NCBI GenBank assembly: GCA_900457075.1
Contig: UGYN01000002.1
Span: 5,332,001 to 5,396,000 of the forward strand
Length of the DNA stretch: 64,000 bases
Reading direction: 5' to 3'
From: Serratia quinivorans
GTDB lineage: Bacteria > Pseudomonadota > Gammaproteobacteria > Enterobacterales > Enterobacteriaceae
Shown here: piece after piece, positions 44,166-57,145 of the stretch
Layout: each line of letters begins with the position of its first letter
Numbering within the stretch: position 1 is the first letter of the stretch
Notes under the pieces: generated by a model
What the model saw: the letters and a program-made list of their open reading frames with translations, nothing else
Database searches by the model: none
Told to the model about the DNA's origin: nothing
Made by a program: the position numbers and the translations under genes

Positions 44166-46301
44166 TCAAACGCTCAACGTGCGGATGCGCCCCGCCGCCA
44201 GTTCGATCACCCGGTCCGCCGTGGCGATGGTTTCCGGCCGGTGGGCGATCAGTAAAATGGGTAACCCAAGCTGGCGTAAAGTCTGACCAATCAGCGTTTC
44301 GTTATTAACGTCCAAATGGCTGGTGGCTTCATCGAGGATCAGCAACTGTGGCTGCTTGTACAACGCCCGCGCCAACAGTAAGCGCTGTTTCTGCCCGGCG
44401 GACAGGGTTCCCCCCATTTCGCCGATTAACGTCTGGTAACCCATCGGCAGTTTTTCGATGTCCTGTTCCAACTGCGCCAGACGAGCACATTCGCCAAGCT
44501 TTTGCTGATCAACCCGGGAAGAGAAAAACGTCATGTTTTCGGCAATGGAGCCGCGAAACAGTTGGTCCTCCTGCAACACCACGCCGATATGCTGGCGAAC
44601 CTGTTGATAATCCCCCTGCCGGTGCTCGATGCCCAACGTGCGGATCACCCCGGCGGTCGGCGGATACAGCCCCAGTACCAGCTTGGCCAGCGTGGTCTTG
44701 CCGCAACCAGAGGCTCCGACCAGCGCCAGCACCTCACCGGGCATGATTTGCAACGAGACCTGCGAGAGGATCTCACGTTCGGTTCCGGCGTATTTAAAAC
44801 TGACCTGCTCCAGGCTCAACGCAGGGCGATCGCTCGGCCAGACGCAGGTCGCTGAAGGCCCATTGGCACCACCTGCCGCCTGTGACGCCGCATCTTCACG
44901 CGCCGCGAGCACAATATCCGCCAGCCGTTGGTTATAGACATCCAGCATGCGGTACGCGACCAGTTTGTCGATCAACCCATTGATGCTGGACGAAAAACGC
45001 CCCTGAAAGGACATATAAGCCACCAGCATACCCACCGAAAACTGACCGGCCAGCACCGCGCTGGCCCCCAGCCACAGCACCGCCGCCCCCACCACGCTGC
45101 CGATAACGGTCTGCATAATGCCGTATACCATCATCAGTTTGCTTTCGTGCAGTTGAGCATTGCGGCGGGCAACATTCAGATTACGCCAGACCGATTCGCG
45201 CGGTGTCAGCGCCCCATTGACCCGCAGGCTCAACACCCCGCGCAGGCTCTCCAGAAAGTGGCTGGATTCCTGGGTACCGGCGACCCAGCTATCATCTGCC
45301 GCTTTACGCAGAGTACTGAACCAAAACAGCCGCAGCAGGCCATAAACCAGAGCGGCGGCCAACGCGACCAGGGTTAATTTGGCACTGTAGAAAAACATCA
45401 TGGTCAGCGTGCCCACCACCAGTAACACATCCAGAAAGGCTTCGAGCAGCGTGGTGGTCAGCGTGTCCTGAATGGTGTCGACGGCATCAAATTTGGCACT
45501 GATATCCCCCATATTGCGCGCCTCAAACCAGCTAATCGGCAGCCGCAACAGGTGGTGAAACACGTTCGCCGTCCACTGCATGTTGAAGTTGACCGCCATG
45601 GTGAGGGTCGCCCACTGTCGGGCCAGTTCCAGTAGCGTCTGGGTCGCGGCCATCAGCAACATGGCGATGACGATCAGCGTCAGCAGGCTGGCGTCCAGCG
45701 CCACCAACACTTCATCAATCACCAGTTGGTTGATCAGCGGGCCAATCAGCGCAAACACCTCGAGCGCCAGGGCGAAACAGAAGATCCTGCCCAGCGCCGA
45801 TTTCAGGCCCTGAGTCTTGCCAATAAGATCGAACAGGCGGATCTTTTTTCGCTGATCTTTGACCGCAAACTGGTGCGTGGGCGTCAGTTCCATGGCAACG
45901 CCGGTAAAGTGACGGTTCGCTTCCCGCAGGCTCATGGTTACCGCACCACGAGCCGGATCGTGCAATTCCAGCCTCTGCCCTCGCACCCGTTTGAGTACCG
46001 TAAAGTGATTCATGTCGCAGTACAAAATGCAGGGCACCGCCAGCAGGTGCAATTCTTCAAGCTCCAGCTGCACGGCGCGACCACTTAAGTGCAACTGTTC
46101 GGCACAGCTCATCAACTGCGAAAATGTCATGCCGAGCTGCGAAACGTTAAATCGTGCTCGCAACGTGGGCAGATCAACCCGATACCCATGCCAGCCAGCA
46201 ATCATCGCCAGACAGGCCATGCCGCACTCCGCCGATTCCGTTTGGCGAATCAACGGCAGGCGCTTGCGCCATCCCCAGTTAATCACTTCGGTAACGTCCA
46301 T
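44166..46301 (-). CDS. Peptidase-C39 ABC exporter for double-glycine peptides (CvaB type)
   Basis: A 711-residue half-transporter with its own leader peptidase. C39 domain at 1-~150 with oxyanion Gln20, catalytic Cys26 (QTESAECGMAC), His99 (CDMNHFTVLK) and Asp115 (LHDPARG), so the protease looks active. TM domain at about 165-450. ATPase with Walker A GASGCGKTT, a degenerate signature LSAGQKQR and Walker B LLILDEATSHLD. It should cut a Gly-Gly leader from a small peptide while exporting it through an HlyD partner and TolC. The start at 46301 is 2 bp after the stop of the partner gene. The colicin V exporter CvaB is the closest functional model. Confidence 0.9.
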   Translation of the reverse strand: MDVTEVINWGWRKRLPLIRQTESAECGMACLAMIAGWHGYRVDLPTLRARFNVSQLGMTFSQLMSCAEQLHLSGRAVQLELEELHLLAVPCILYCDMNHFTVLKRVRGQRLELHDPARGAVTMSLREANRHFTGVAMELTPTHQFAVKDQRKKIRLFDLIGKTQGLKSALGRIFCFALALEVFALIGPLINQLVIDEVLVALDASLLTLIVIAMLLMAATQTLLELARQWATLTMAVNFNMQWTANVFHHLLRLPISWFEARNMGDISAKFDAVDTIQDTLTTTLLEAFLDVLLVVGTLTMMFFYSAKLTLVALAAALVYGLLRLFWFSTLRKAADDSWVAGTQESSHFLESLRGVLSLRVNGALTPRESVWRNLNVARRNAQLHESKLMMVYGIMQTVIGSVVGAAVLWLGASAVLAGQFSVGMLVAYMSFQGRFSSSINGLIDKLVAYRMLDVYNQRLADIVLAAREDAASQAAGGANGPSATCVWPSDRPALSLEQVSFKYAGTEREILSQVSLQIMPGEVLALVGASGCGKTTLAKLVLGLYPPTAGVIRTLGIEHRQGDYQQVRQHIGVVLQEDQLFRGSIAENMTFFSSRVDQQKLGECARLAQLEQDIEKLPMGYQTLIGEMGGTLSAGQKQRLLLARALYKQPQLLILDEATSHLDVNNETLIGQTLRQLGLPILLIAHRPETIATADRVIELAAGRIRTLSV

Positions 46302-46303
46302 GT

Positions 46304-47572
46304 TCAGATCCTTCCTTGCAGACTCCATAACGGTTCCAGCAGCCACTCGTACAGGCGGCGGCTGTCCAGCTCCACATCCGCAGACACGGTCATGCCGACG
46401 CGCAACGGCTCCTGTCGGCCATAGGCCGTAATGGTGGTTTTATCCAAGGCTACGATGACGCGGTAATGCCCTTCGTTTTCCTTCCACACCATCGGGTTTT
46501 GCAGCAACGCCTCGCTGGCGCTGAGGCTGGTGTCGGTTATGGCGCGGGTGACGCCATACTGCACGCCAAATTTTTCATAGGGGAACGAGGCAAAGCGCAA
46601 CCCCACTCGCTGCTGGGGCTTGATAAACCCCACCGCTTTGCTTGGGGCAAACAATTCGACCTGTAACTGTGCGTCGTCGGCGACCATCATCAGCAAAGGA
46701 TCGCTTTGTTTTACCGTCTGACCGGCCCGCGCCAGTACCACGGCGATATGCCCATCCACCGGGGCGGTCAGCGTATGATCGCGCTGGGCGCCCAGTTCGA
46801 TCTCCTGCTGTTTAATGCCCTGTAACTGACGTTCAAGCTCGGCGTCGCGCCCTTGCTGTTGTTGTTCCAGGGTCCGCAGCTCTGAGGCCGCCGCGGCAAG
46901 CTCGCGTTTTAGCCGCAGCTGCGCCTGTCGCTGGAGTTCAACCTTTTCCTGCGCCGTCGACAGCGTCATTCGCTGCTGCTGAAACTCCAGCTCGGAGACA
47001 TAGCCTTTGGCGATCAGTTTGCGGTAGCGCTCCATCAACGAATGTGAAAGTTTCGCCTGTTGCTGAACCAGCAGCATTGCCGCGTCTGCGCTGGACAGTT
47101 CCTGATTGAGCTGCGCGATGCGTTGCCGTACGCCGGTTTGCTGCAGAACGCGGGTTGCCAGTTCTTGAGCGCGCTGATGCTCCAGCATGCGATATTGACG
47201 ATTTAATGAATCAGAAACCGACGCCAGCGTACCGACGCCCTGCCCATTGAAATATTCACCGCTGAGCCGATACAGCGCCTGACCGGCCTTGACCGCCGCC
47301 CCTTCCGCCACCAGCCGTTCGGTGACCTGCCCGGCGCTGCGGGCTACCACCTTGATCAACCCGCTGGACGGCATCACCACCCCCTCCAGCCGCGCTTTGC
47401 GGGTATATTCGCCCAACATTAGGAATAGCAAGATGGCCAGCACCAGCAGGACGCTGACCCAGGCATAGGCGGTTAAACTGAGGCTGGCGGGGATAATCAC
47501 TTCCCCTTCGGCTCTGGTGGCCTGAGCGGCAAAATAACCCTCGCGGTAAAGCTGGGGAGGACGTCCTGTCAT
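46304..47572 (-). CDS. HlyD-family periplasmic adaptor of the C39 exporter (CvaA type)
   Basis: A 422-residue membrane fusion protein: short cytoplasmic N-terminus, one TM helix (AYAWVSVLLVLAILLFLML), a lipoyl half (GLIKVVARSAGQVTERLVAEGAAVKAGQ), a long alpha-helical hairpin (~130-260, Gln/Leu-rich coiled coil), the second lipoyl half (LTAPVDGHIAVVLARAGQTVKQSDPLLMMV) and a beta-barrel. It bridges the C39 ABC exporter to TolC. It lies 42 bp after the small membrane-protein gene on the same strand. Confidence 0.9.
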   Translation of the reverse strand: MTGRPPQLYREGYFAAQATRAEGEVIIPASLSLTAYAWVSVLLVLAILLFLMLGEYTRKARLEGVVMPSSGLIKVVARSAGQVTERLVAEGAAVKAGQALYRLSGEYFNGQGVGTLASVSDSLNRQYRMLEHQRAQELATRVLQQTGVRQRIAQLNQELSSADAAMLLVQQQAKLSHSLMERYRKLIAKGYVSELEFQQQRMTLSTAQEKVELQRQAQLRLKRELAAAASELRTLEQQQQGRDAELERQLQGIKQQEIELGAQRDHTLTAPVDGHIAVVLARAGQTVKQSDPLLMMVADDAQLQVELFAPSKAVGFIKPQQRVGLRFASFPYEKFGVQYGVTRAITDTSLSASEALLQNPMVWKENEGHYRVIVALDKTTITAYGRQEPLRVGMTVSADVELDSRRLYEWLLEPLWSLQGRI

Positions 47573-47614
47573 TGGGGGTTATACCTTTATCGGCATTATA
47601 GGTCGATAATCATC

Positions 47615-47860
47615 TTACTGACCGCGACGCTTCCATTTACGGACCAATCCTTGCGCCGAGGTATATATTGACTTCATAAAAGTCATTGTCCCTAACAGCA
47701 CGAAAAAATAAATCATCCACTTGGCCAATTCACAAGGGATATTGATTTTTAACAGACCGCTACATTGGCTAATCCCCACATTAAAAAACAGATTATGGGA
47801 TAGCCCAACGGCAAGAGTGACCATAATAAAATCCGACCAAAACGTCTTCACAAAAGACAC
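47615..47860 (-). CDS. Small two-span membrane protein, candidate immunity or accessory protein
   Basis: An 81-residue protein starting at GTG 47858-47860, with two hydrophobic segments (FIMVTLAVGLSHNLFFNVGI and WMIYFFVLLGTMTFMKSIY), two cysteines between them and a strongly basic tail (RKWKRRGQ). Size and topology resemble microcin/colicin V immunity proteins, and it heads the exporter operon. No Gly-Gly leader is present, so it is unlikely to be the exported peptide. The ribosome binding site is weak and no sequence family is recognised, so the reading is tentative. Confidence 0.5.
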   Translation of the reverse strand: MSFVKTFWSDFIMVTLAVGLSHNLFFNVGISQCSGLLKINIPCELAKWMIYFFVLLGTMTFMKSIYTSAQGLVRKWKRRGQ

Positions 47861-48308
47861 CCATTCAACATTAATGTGTAATTATATTAACATGTTATAT
47901 AGAACACTCATGCCAAATTAAATTCACACCACTCATATTAAAACCACATATTCAAAAAACGCAAGACAGACATAGATATAAACACCATCCAGCATCGTGT
48001 CAATATATAAAACCATTTTCACCAATATAATAAACTCAACTAAAACGAATATCTTATACGAGGCACTTAATTACACAGTTAGCAAGATTGCGTTATTTTA
48101 TCACCCCACTTCGTTTATTCATATTTTAAGCGCCGCCAAATTTGACATTCAATTCACAAGGCCAATAAACCATTAAATAAACGGCGGCGCAAAAGCCCCT
48201 CACCCCGGCCCTCTCCCTCGGGAGAGGGGGACGCCCACTTAAACGACGTCGTACATGCTTATTCAGAACTTTGCTTAACTGACCGGCATTACGCCCTTAG
48301 TGTGGAGA
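47861..48308. other. 448-bp AT-rich intergenic region upstream of the peptide-export operon
   Basis: Very AT-rich compared with its neighbours. I checked both strands for a double-glycine-leader peptide and found only short frames (longest about 27 codons), none with a leader motif. The right part carries a tight hairpin CCCTCTCCC-TC-GGGAGAGGG at 48209-48228 preceded by CCCCTCACCCCGG, a common dispersed repeat type that may terminate nicB. Confidence 0.6.
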
Positions 48309-51300
48309 TTAATGGCTGCCCGGATTGGCGCGTAGTCTGGCCACCTGCGCTTCCACATTGCGCCAGGCCGGTTTGTCACCGGCATAACGCTGGCGCAGGT
48401 AGTTCACCAGATCTGCCACCTGCCGATCTGAGAAACTGTCCTTGAAGCCCGGCATAAAGCCCAGATCGGCGGTGGCCGGTTTGGCAATCCCCTGCAGGAT
48501 CACTTTGATCAGGTTATCCGGTCGCTCACTGAAAATATTGGTGTTATTGGCCAGATCCGGACTGACGCCAAACAGCTGTGGCCCACCGGCAGCGGCACTG
48601 TGGCAGGCCTGACAGGCCCCCTGAAACAGGCGTTCACCGGCCTGTTGCCCCAGAGCGGGTTGCAGACGGGTGGCCAGTTTGACCTGCGGCTCTACATTTA
48701 ATTGAGCCGGACTGCTCAGGGATATCAGATAGTTGGCCATCGCCCGCACGTCAGACTCCGGCAACGTCGCCAGCTCGCTGACCACCGGCCCCATTGGCCC
48801 GGCCGCGACGCCGTGCTCGGCGGAATGACCGCTGCTCAGGTACTGGAACAGCTGTTCTTCATCCCAGGGTTTCTCCGCCGTGGCCAGTTGGTTCAGCGCC
48901 GGTGCCTCCCAGCCGTCCACCATCGCCCCGGCCAGGAAGCTGCTGCCCCCCTTTTCCGCCCCCATCAAATTACGCGGTGAATGGCAGGCCGCACAGTGCC
49001 CCAACCCATTGACCAGATAAGAGCCCCGGTTCCACTGGGCGGTTTGCGCAGGGTCCGGCTGAAACTCGCCCTGACGCAGAAACAGTGCATTCCAACCGGC
49101 CATCAACGGGCGGATATTGAACGGAAAACGCATCTGGTTAGCCGGATTGCTCTGCGCGACCGCCGGCTGCGACATCATATAGGCATACAGCGCCTGCATA
49201 TCACCGTCGGTCATTTTGCTGAACGAAGTATAAGGAAAAGCCGGGTACAGATTACGCCCGTCGCGGCTGATGCCCTGACGCATCGCCCGGTCAAAAGCAC
49301 CAAACGACCAGTTGCCGATACCGGTCTCCACATCTGGCGTGATATTGGTGCTGTACAGGGTGCCAAACGGAGTCTCCATTGCCAGCCCCCCGGCGTTGGT
49401 TGCCCCTTCCGAAGCGGTATGGCACACCGCGCAATCCCCGACGGCGGCCAGTTGACGACCGCGCTCCAGAGTCGCTGCCGACCAGGTACCCGAACCTGGG
49501 GTTGCCACCGGGGCAATCTCGGCACGCCACGGCAGTGCCGTAGCCGCTACGCCCAACAGCGCACCGAAAATACCGGCTGCACCGCCAAACCACCATTTAC
49601 TGCGCCTGGGTTTAGCCGCTGGTGCCGCTTGCTGTCGGGCGCTATCCGGGCCGTTCAGCGCCTCGCGCAGTCGGTCGGAAGTGATCGGCAACTCGCGAAA
49701 ACGAATGCCGGTGGCGTCAAACACCGCGTTGGCAATGGCCGCAGCACTGGGCACCGAAGCAGACTCCCCGGCCCCCAGCGGCGGATCGTAAGGCCGTGGC
49801 ATCATCACCACGTCCACCTCCGGTACCTCCGGGAAGGTCAGGATCGGATAAGCCCCCCATTCCTTGCTGGAAATAGTCGATTCTTCGAAGGTCACCCGCT
49901 CTTTCAGCACCCGGCTGGTCGACTGGATCACATTGCCGTGGATCTGGTGACGCACGCCGTCCGGGTTGACCATCATGCCCGCGTCATGCCCAACCACAAT
50001 ACGCGTGACCGCCACTTCGCCACTGGCCTTGTCGATCGCCACATCGGCGACCCAGGCCGCCCAGGCGGCACCAAAGCCGGGGAATTTGCTGTGAATATAG
50101 CGCGCATAGGCAAAACCACGCCCGCGCAACACACCATCTTCCGCCGGGGTTTGCATCGGTTCGGTGTGCGGCGTCCAGCCAGCGCGCTCGGCGGTGCTGA
50201 GCATCAGTTCTGTGGCACGTTGATCCTTGATATAACGCAGCCGATATTCCAGTGGATCCACGCCGGCCGCCATGGCCAGCTCATCAATATAGGATTCGTG
50301 CGCGAAGGTATTCGGCAGTGCCGACACCCCGCGCATCCAGGAGGCTCGAACGATGGGTGCCATGTCCTCAATGCTGACGCGCAGTTCCGGGTATTCATAT
50401 GGCGGCACCGAGGTACGGTCCCCCATCTCATAGGCCACCGGTACCGGTTCAACCATTCCGGTCAGCAACAACGCCAGCGTGGGGGCGCCATTGGACGGGT
50501 AATAAGTACGAAAATCATAGGCCACCGGGGTGACCGTCGGCGTCCAGCCCACCGTCAACCTCCATCAACTGTGCCGTGCCCTTGGGTTCCCACAGGTGTT
50601 CCTGTTCGCGGGTGAGCTGCACCCGTACCGGACGCCCTACCGCACGCGACAATAACGCCGCATCGGCGCAGACATCATCGGCACAGTTGCGGCCATAGCA
50701 GCCCGCCGCCTCCATGCGGATAATATCGATCTGCTGTTCCGGGTATTCCAGCAGCCAGGCGAGATCGGCACGCAGCAGATGCGGATTCTGGCTACCTGAC
50801 CAGACTCGTAACTGCTGCGGCTGGTAGTCCGCCAATGCGCAGGAAGGGCCGATCGAAGCATGCAGTTGGTACGGCCACAGGTAACTGCGGGTAAAGCGAC
50901 GATCGGCGGCGGCCAATGCCGCATCCACATTGCCGGTGTCATGCACCACCCGTGTCGAATGCGGGTTATCACGCAGCGCCTGCGCCACGTCGGTCATCTG
51001 CGGCAGGTTACGCCGCCAGTCCTTCCAGCTGACCTGCAACGCCTCTGCTGCCTTGATCGCCTGTTCTTCGCGCTCGGCGACGATGCCGATAAAATCCCCG
51101 ATCACCACCAGTTTGACGATGCCGGGAATATGGGCAATGGACTGCTCGTCCACCGTCAGCAGGCTGGTGCCGACAAACTCACCGCTGTCATAGCCGGCAT
51201 ACGGCGGCCGCACCACCCGGCCATGCAGCATGTTCGGCAGCCGCATGTCGTGCACATAGGTGGACTCGCCGGTGGCCTTGGCCGGGATATCAACGCGTGC

Positions 51301-51885
51301 AGTGCTGGTGCCGACCAACCGGTATTCGCCCTGCGGCTTGAGCGGCGCATCGCCGGAGACAGGTAGTTCTACATGCACACCGGTGACCAGTTCGCCGTAG
51401 CTCACCGCCGGCCCTTGTGGGCTGGTAATCAGGCCGTCATTCAACGTCAGTTGCTCAACCGCAACGCTAAAACGCTGCGCCGCCTGTTGCAGCAGCCAGC
51501 GACGTGCCTCGGCGGCGGCATTGCGCAGCGGCACGGCAGAAATTTGCAGCGTAGCGCTGGCGATAGTCGCGCCCTGATTCGGTGTGCTTTCGGTATCGCC
51601 CAGCACCATGCGTACCTGCTCCATACGCAGGTAGAGTTCTTCGGCGACGATTTGCCCCAGCGCGGTGCGCACACCGGTGCCGAGATCAACATGGCCGTTG
51701 AAGGCATAGACCTCACCGTTGTCGCAAATGGCAATAAACAGCCCCTGCTCTTTGGGTTTCAGGCTCGGCGTCTGGCCTTTCGGCACCAGGCCCGGCGGCG
51801 GTTGGATCTGATCGATAACCAGCAAGGCGCCATGACGCTGCAATAATTCGGCCTGGCTCGGTACTGAGGAATGGGCGTCAGTCAT
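48309..51885 (-). pseudogene. nicB: Nicotinate dehydrogenase NicB: molybdenum domain fused to tri-haem cytochrome c, one frameshift
   Basis: The large subunit hydroxylates nicotinate to 6-hydroxynicotinate and passes electrons to its own cytochrome domain. The N-terminal ~450 residues (MTDAHSS...DGGLDADG) and the remainder (VAYDFRTYYPSNGAPTL...) lie in two frames. Removing one base from the GGGG at 50536-50539 joins them as DADGHPVAYDF, giving 1191 residues, close to the Pseudomonas putida protein. The Mo-enzyme glutamate is in LGAGESASVP. The cytochrome part has DCAVCH, HCAACH and ACQACH, after one TM segment. The frame overlaps nicA by 8 bp. A run-length sequence error is the simplest explanation, as the rest is well conserved. 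Confidence 0.88.
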
Positions 51886-52420
51886 GGGGCGAGGTTTCCT
51901 CACTGCGGCAGAGAATGATGGCGCGCTGAACCGCACGCAGGATTTCGATATGGGTGCCGCAGCGGCACAGGTTGCCGGACAGCGCCTGGCGGATTTCGCG
52001 GTCGCTGGGCGACGGATTGCGATCCAACAGGGCTTTGGTGGTCATGATCATGCCATTGAGGCAGTAACCGCACTGCGCGGCCTGTTCTTCGATAAAGGCA
52101 CGTTGCACCGGGTGCAGACGGTCGCGATCGCCCAAACCTTCAAGCGTGGTCACCGCGCGGCCGGTCACACCCAGCGCCGGGATCACACAAGAACGTGCGG
52201 CAATGCCGTCGACCAACACGGTACAGGCTCCGCACTCACCCAGGCCACAGCCGTATTTCGGGCCGTTGAGCGCCAGATCGTTACGTAACACCAATAGCAG
52301 AGGAGTATCCGCCATTACCCGGGTATGAATATTTTCGCCGTTGACTGACAGCATCAGCGGATGCTCCGTCAGTGTTTTTACCGCGCCTTCCCTGGGCAAT
52401 TGCACTTCAGCTATCGCCAT
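51878..52420 (-). CDS. nicA: Nicotinate dehydrogenase small 2Fe-2S subunit NicA
   Basis: A 180-residue ferredoxin-type subunit: CGLGECGACTVLVDG...SC for the first cluster, CGYCLNGM...GNLCRCGTH for the second. It passes electrons from the molybdenum site of NicB to its haems. The start at 52418-52420 gives a short N-terminal extension (MAIAEVQLPREGAV) ahead of the ferredoxin fold. It overlaps nicB by 8 bp, so the two subunits are translated together. Confidence 0.93.
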   Translation of the reverse strand: MAIAEVQLPREGAVKTLTEHPLMLSVNGENIHTRVMADTPLLLVLRNDLALNGPKYGCGLGECGACTVLVDGIAARSCVIPALGVTGRAVTTLEGLGDRDRLHPVQRAFIEEQAAQCGYCLNGMIMTTKALLDRNPSPSDREIRQALSGNLCRCGTHIEILRAVQRAIILCRSEETSPHD

Positions 52421-52498
52421 TGTTGCGTCTCCGCCTGCGCTCTGGTTATTGTGTCGGCCCAACGCACTCACCAGACAACCGCAGTTGCGGGTGGCGAA

Positions 52499-52972
52499 TC
52501 AGCCGGGCGGCTGGTCTTCCAGCATTTTATTGAGCAGGAACATCAGTGCTATACGTTCGGCCGGATTCAACGTACCGAAAGTTAATTCTGTGATCGTCGC
52601 CGCATGCGGCAGCGTTCCCGCCAGCAGTACGGCACCGGCGTCGGTCAGCCCGACCACCACTTTGCGCCGATCGACAGGATCCGGCATCACGGTAATCAGC
52701 TCGCGCGCTTTGAGCCGCTCGATAATGCCGCGAATGGTGGCCTGATCGACCGCCGTCACCTGTACCAGCTCGGTCAACGAACTCGGGCCCATGTCACGCA
52801 CCGCGCACAGGGTAATAAACTGCACGGCGGTCAGTTGCGAATCCCCAACGTTTTGCTGGAAAATCGCCACATGGCGCTGATAAACCTTACGCAGCAGGTG
52901 CCCGACCTGTTCGGTAAAATGATAATTTTCAGTCTTGCCGCTCTCTGCAGCCGGGTATTCGGGGGGCGTCAT
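52499..52972 (-). CDS. nicR: MarR-family repressor NicR
   Basis: A 157-residue MarR regulator: LTAVQFITLCAVRDMGPSSLTELVQVTAVDQATIRGIIERLKARELI is the winged HTH, followed by the wing DPVDRRKVVVGLTDAG. In P. putida NicR represses the nic operons and is released by 6-hydroxynicotinate. It lies between nicX and nicA on the same strand, as in Pseudomonas, and a matching palindrome sits in the divergent promoter region. Confidence 0.9.
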   Translation of the reverse strand: MTPPEYPAAESGKTENYHFTEQVGHLLRKVYQRHVAIFQQNVGDSQLTAVQFITLCAVRDMGPSSLTELVQVTAVDQATIRGIIERLKARELITVMPDPVDRRKVVVGLTDAGAVLLAGTLPHAATITELTFGTLNPAERIALMFLLNKMLEDQPPG

Positions 52973-53037
52973 TGCGTTACTCTCACCATCAATGGAAACC
53001 ACCGAGAATAGTACAAACCCCTGCTTTTGGCAGCAAG

Positions 53038-54096
53038 TTAACTCTGGCTGACCCGCGATGCCGCCGGTGCCACCACTTCACCATCCGCCACCACCGTCTT
53101 GCCATCCAGACTGATGTCGCAATGACGTAGCGCGATATCCATATGGCACGGGGTTTTGCGCGTACCGCCGACTTCGGTATTCGGCCCGGTGGAGAACAGG
53201 AAATTGCCGTAGAAAGCACGTGCATCCATACACATACCGTCGTTTTTATCGTGCAGCCCCATCGCCGTCCACTGCGCACGCGGCTGCAGGCCCCAGCCGA
53301 TATGCGAAATGCCGTACACCTCCGGATCGTTGAAATACTTCATGTACTCCCGCAGATACTCCGCCTCGAAGCCGCCGTGAATGCGCGTCACAAAGCCTTT
53401 GTCGATCTCAAGCGTTATGCGTTCGCGCGCGTAACTTTTAAACGGCAGCAGGATATCGCCCACCTCCAGCACCAAAACCCCTTCTGCCTGTTCTTCATTC
53501 GGCCAGGTGAACAGGAAACCGCTCGGCCAGTGATCCCAGCGCCCCGGTTCGTCGGCATAGCCATATTCGGTCACCGTGGGGTATTGCCCCAACGGCGCAC
53601 GGAAGTCACTGCCGGCGGCAGACTTCACCTGCATCAAACTGGCACGTTCCAGCACCTCGGCGGCGGCCAGCACCCGCGCTTTATCCTCAACATTAGGCAA
53701 CATGCGTGCCAACACCTCCGGCGGCTCGACGGCCAGCAGAATGCGCGTGCCGGTTTTCAGGATCTGCTCCTGTTCCGGCGAATGCAGCAACATCATGGTG
53801 TCGACAATCAGATCGGCCGCCTCCAGCGCACGTTGTGCCGCGTGGTTACCGGTCAGCGCCGTATCGCCACAGTAAGCCGTCATGTCATTGCCCATCGCGC
53901 GCGGATGGTTGAACGACGGCAGTTCTACCGCGTAAACCCTGGCACCCAGGCGCAGTGCCGCATCGGTGGCGGCGCGCACCGTACGCGCATCGGAATAGTG
54001 ACTTTTCAGGATCGCCACGCTTTGCGAAGCATCAACCTTCGACAGCGTAAGCACCTGCTCGAACAGTTGTACCAACTGACTATCATTGACCGCCAT
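53038..54096 (-). CDS. nicX: 2,5-dihydroxypyridine 5,6-dioxygenase NicX
   Basis: A 352-residue Fe(II) dioxygenase that opens the pyridine ring of 2,5-dihydroxypyridine to N-formylmaleamate. The metal ligands known from P. putida NicX fall at identical positions here: His265 (YGISHIGWG), His318 and Asp320 (TPCHMDIAL). Length and the WPSGFLFTWPNEEQAEG segment also match. First gene of the leftward nic transcript. Confidence 0.95.
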   Translation of the reverse strand: MAVNDSQLVQLFEQVLTLSKVDASQSVAILKSHYSDARTVRAATDAALRLGARVYAVELPSFNHPRAMGNDMTAYCGDTALTGNHAAQRALEAADLIVDTMMLLHSPEQEQILKTGTRILLAVEPPEVLARMLPNVEDKARVLAAAEVLERASLMQVKSAAGSDFRAPLGQYPTVTEYGYADEPGRWDHWPSGFLFTWPNEEQAEGVLVLEVGDILLPFKSYARERITLEIDKGFVTRIHGGFEAEYLREYMKYFNDPEVYGISHIGWGLQPRAQWTAMGLHDKNDGMCMDARAFYGNFLFSTGPNTEVGGTRKTPCHMDIALRHCDISLDGKTVVADGEVVAPAASRVSQS

Positions 54097-56367
<2,271 letters not shown>

Positions 56368-56383
56368 TCAAGGAGCCTTTGTC

Positions 56384-57136
56384 ATGAGCAAAAATTACCG
56401 TATCGGCCAGATAGTGCCCAGTTCCAACACCACGATGGAAACCGAGATCCCGGCGATGCTGACCGCACGCCAGTTGATCCGTCCGGAACGCTTTACCTTT
56501 CACTCCAGCCGCATGCGCATGAAGCACGTCAGCAAGGCGGAGCTGGCGGCGATGGACGCCGAATCAGACCGCTGCGCACTGGAGCTTTCCGACGCGCAGG
56601 TTGACGTACTGGGCTATGCCTGCCTGGTGGCCATTATGTCGATGGGGCTGGGCTATCACCGTGAATCCCAGGCCAGGCTGGCGCAGGTCACCCAGGACAA
56701 TAACGCCGCAGCCCCGGTGATCAGCAGTGCCGGTGCGTTGGTCAACGGCCTGAAGGTGCTGGGTGCCAAACGCATTGCGCTGGTGGCCCCCTACATGAAG
56801 CCGCTGACCCAAATGGTGGTGGACTATATCGAGCACGAAGGCATCGAGGTCAAGGTCTGGCGCGCGCTGGAGATCGCCGACAATCTGGCGGTAGGTCGTC
56901 ATGATCCGGCCAATCTGCCGGGCATTGTCGCCGAGATGGATCTCAGCGGCGTCGACGCTATTGTGCTGTCCGCCTGCGTACAAATGCCGTCCTTGCCGGC
57001 GGTCGCTACGGTGGAGGCGCAAACCGGCAAGCCGGTGCTGACCGCCGCCATCGCCACCACCTACGCCATGCTGACTGCACTGGAGCTGGAACCTATCGTT
57101 CCCGGTGCCGGGGCCCTGCTTTCCGGCGCTTATTAA
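56384..57136 (+). CDS. nicE: Maleate cis-trans isomerase NicE
   Basis: A 250-residue Asp/Glu-racemase superfamily isomerase that turns maleate into fumarate, the last step of the pathway. The two catalytic cysteines are Cys80 (LGYACLVAIMS) and Cys198 (LSACVQMPS). The N-terminal VPSSNTTMETEIP matches maleate isomerases. AAGGAG precedes the ATG; the gene follows nicD after 16 bp. Confidence 0.95.
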   Translation: MSKNYRIGQIVPSSNTTMETEIPAMLTARQLIRPERFTFHSSRMRMKHVSKAELAAMDAESDRCALELSDAQVDVLGYACLVAIMSMGLGYHRESQARLAQVTQDNNAAAPVISSAGALVNGLKVLGAKRIALVAPYMKPLTQMVVDYIEHEGIEVKVWRALEIADNLAVGRHDPANLPGIVAEMDLSGVDAIVLSACVQMPSLPAVATVEAQTGKPVLTAAIATTYAMLTALELEPIVPGAGALLSGAY

Positions 57137-57145
57137 GGAGGCAAA

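Noticed and set aside
47987..48015. A 27-codon hydrophobic frame (MVLYIDTMLDG...) on the minus strand as a possible microcin
   Set aside because: No leader, no Gly-Gly site, no ribosome binding site; within expectation for AT-rich noncoding DNA.
48981..50615. A 544-codon open frame antisense to nicB
   Set aside because: Shadow frame of a GC-rich gene with no domain pattern; the nicB reading is well conserved.
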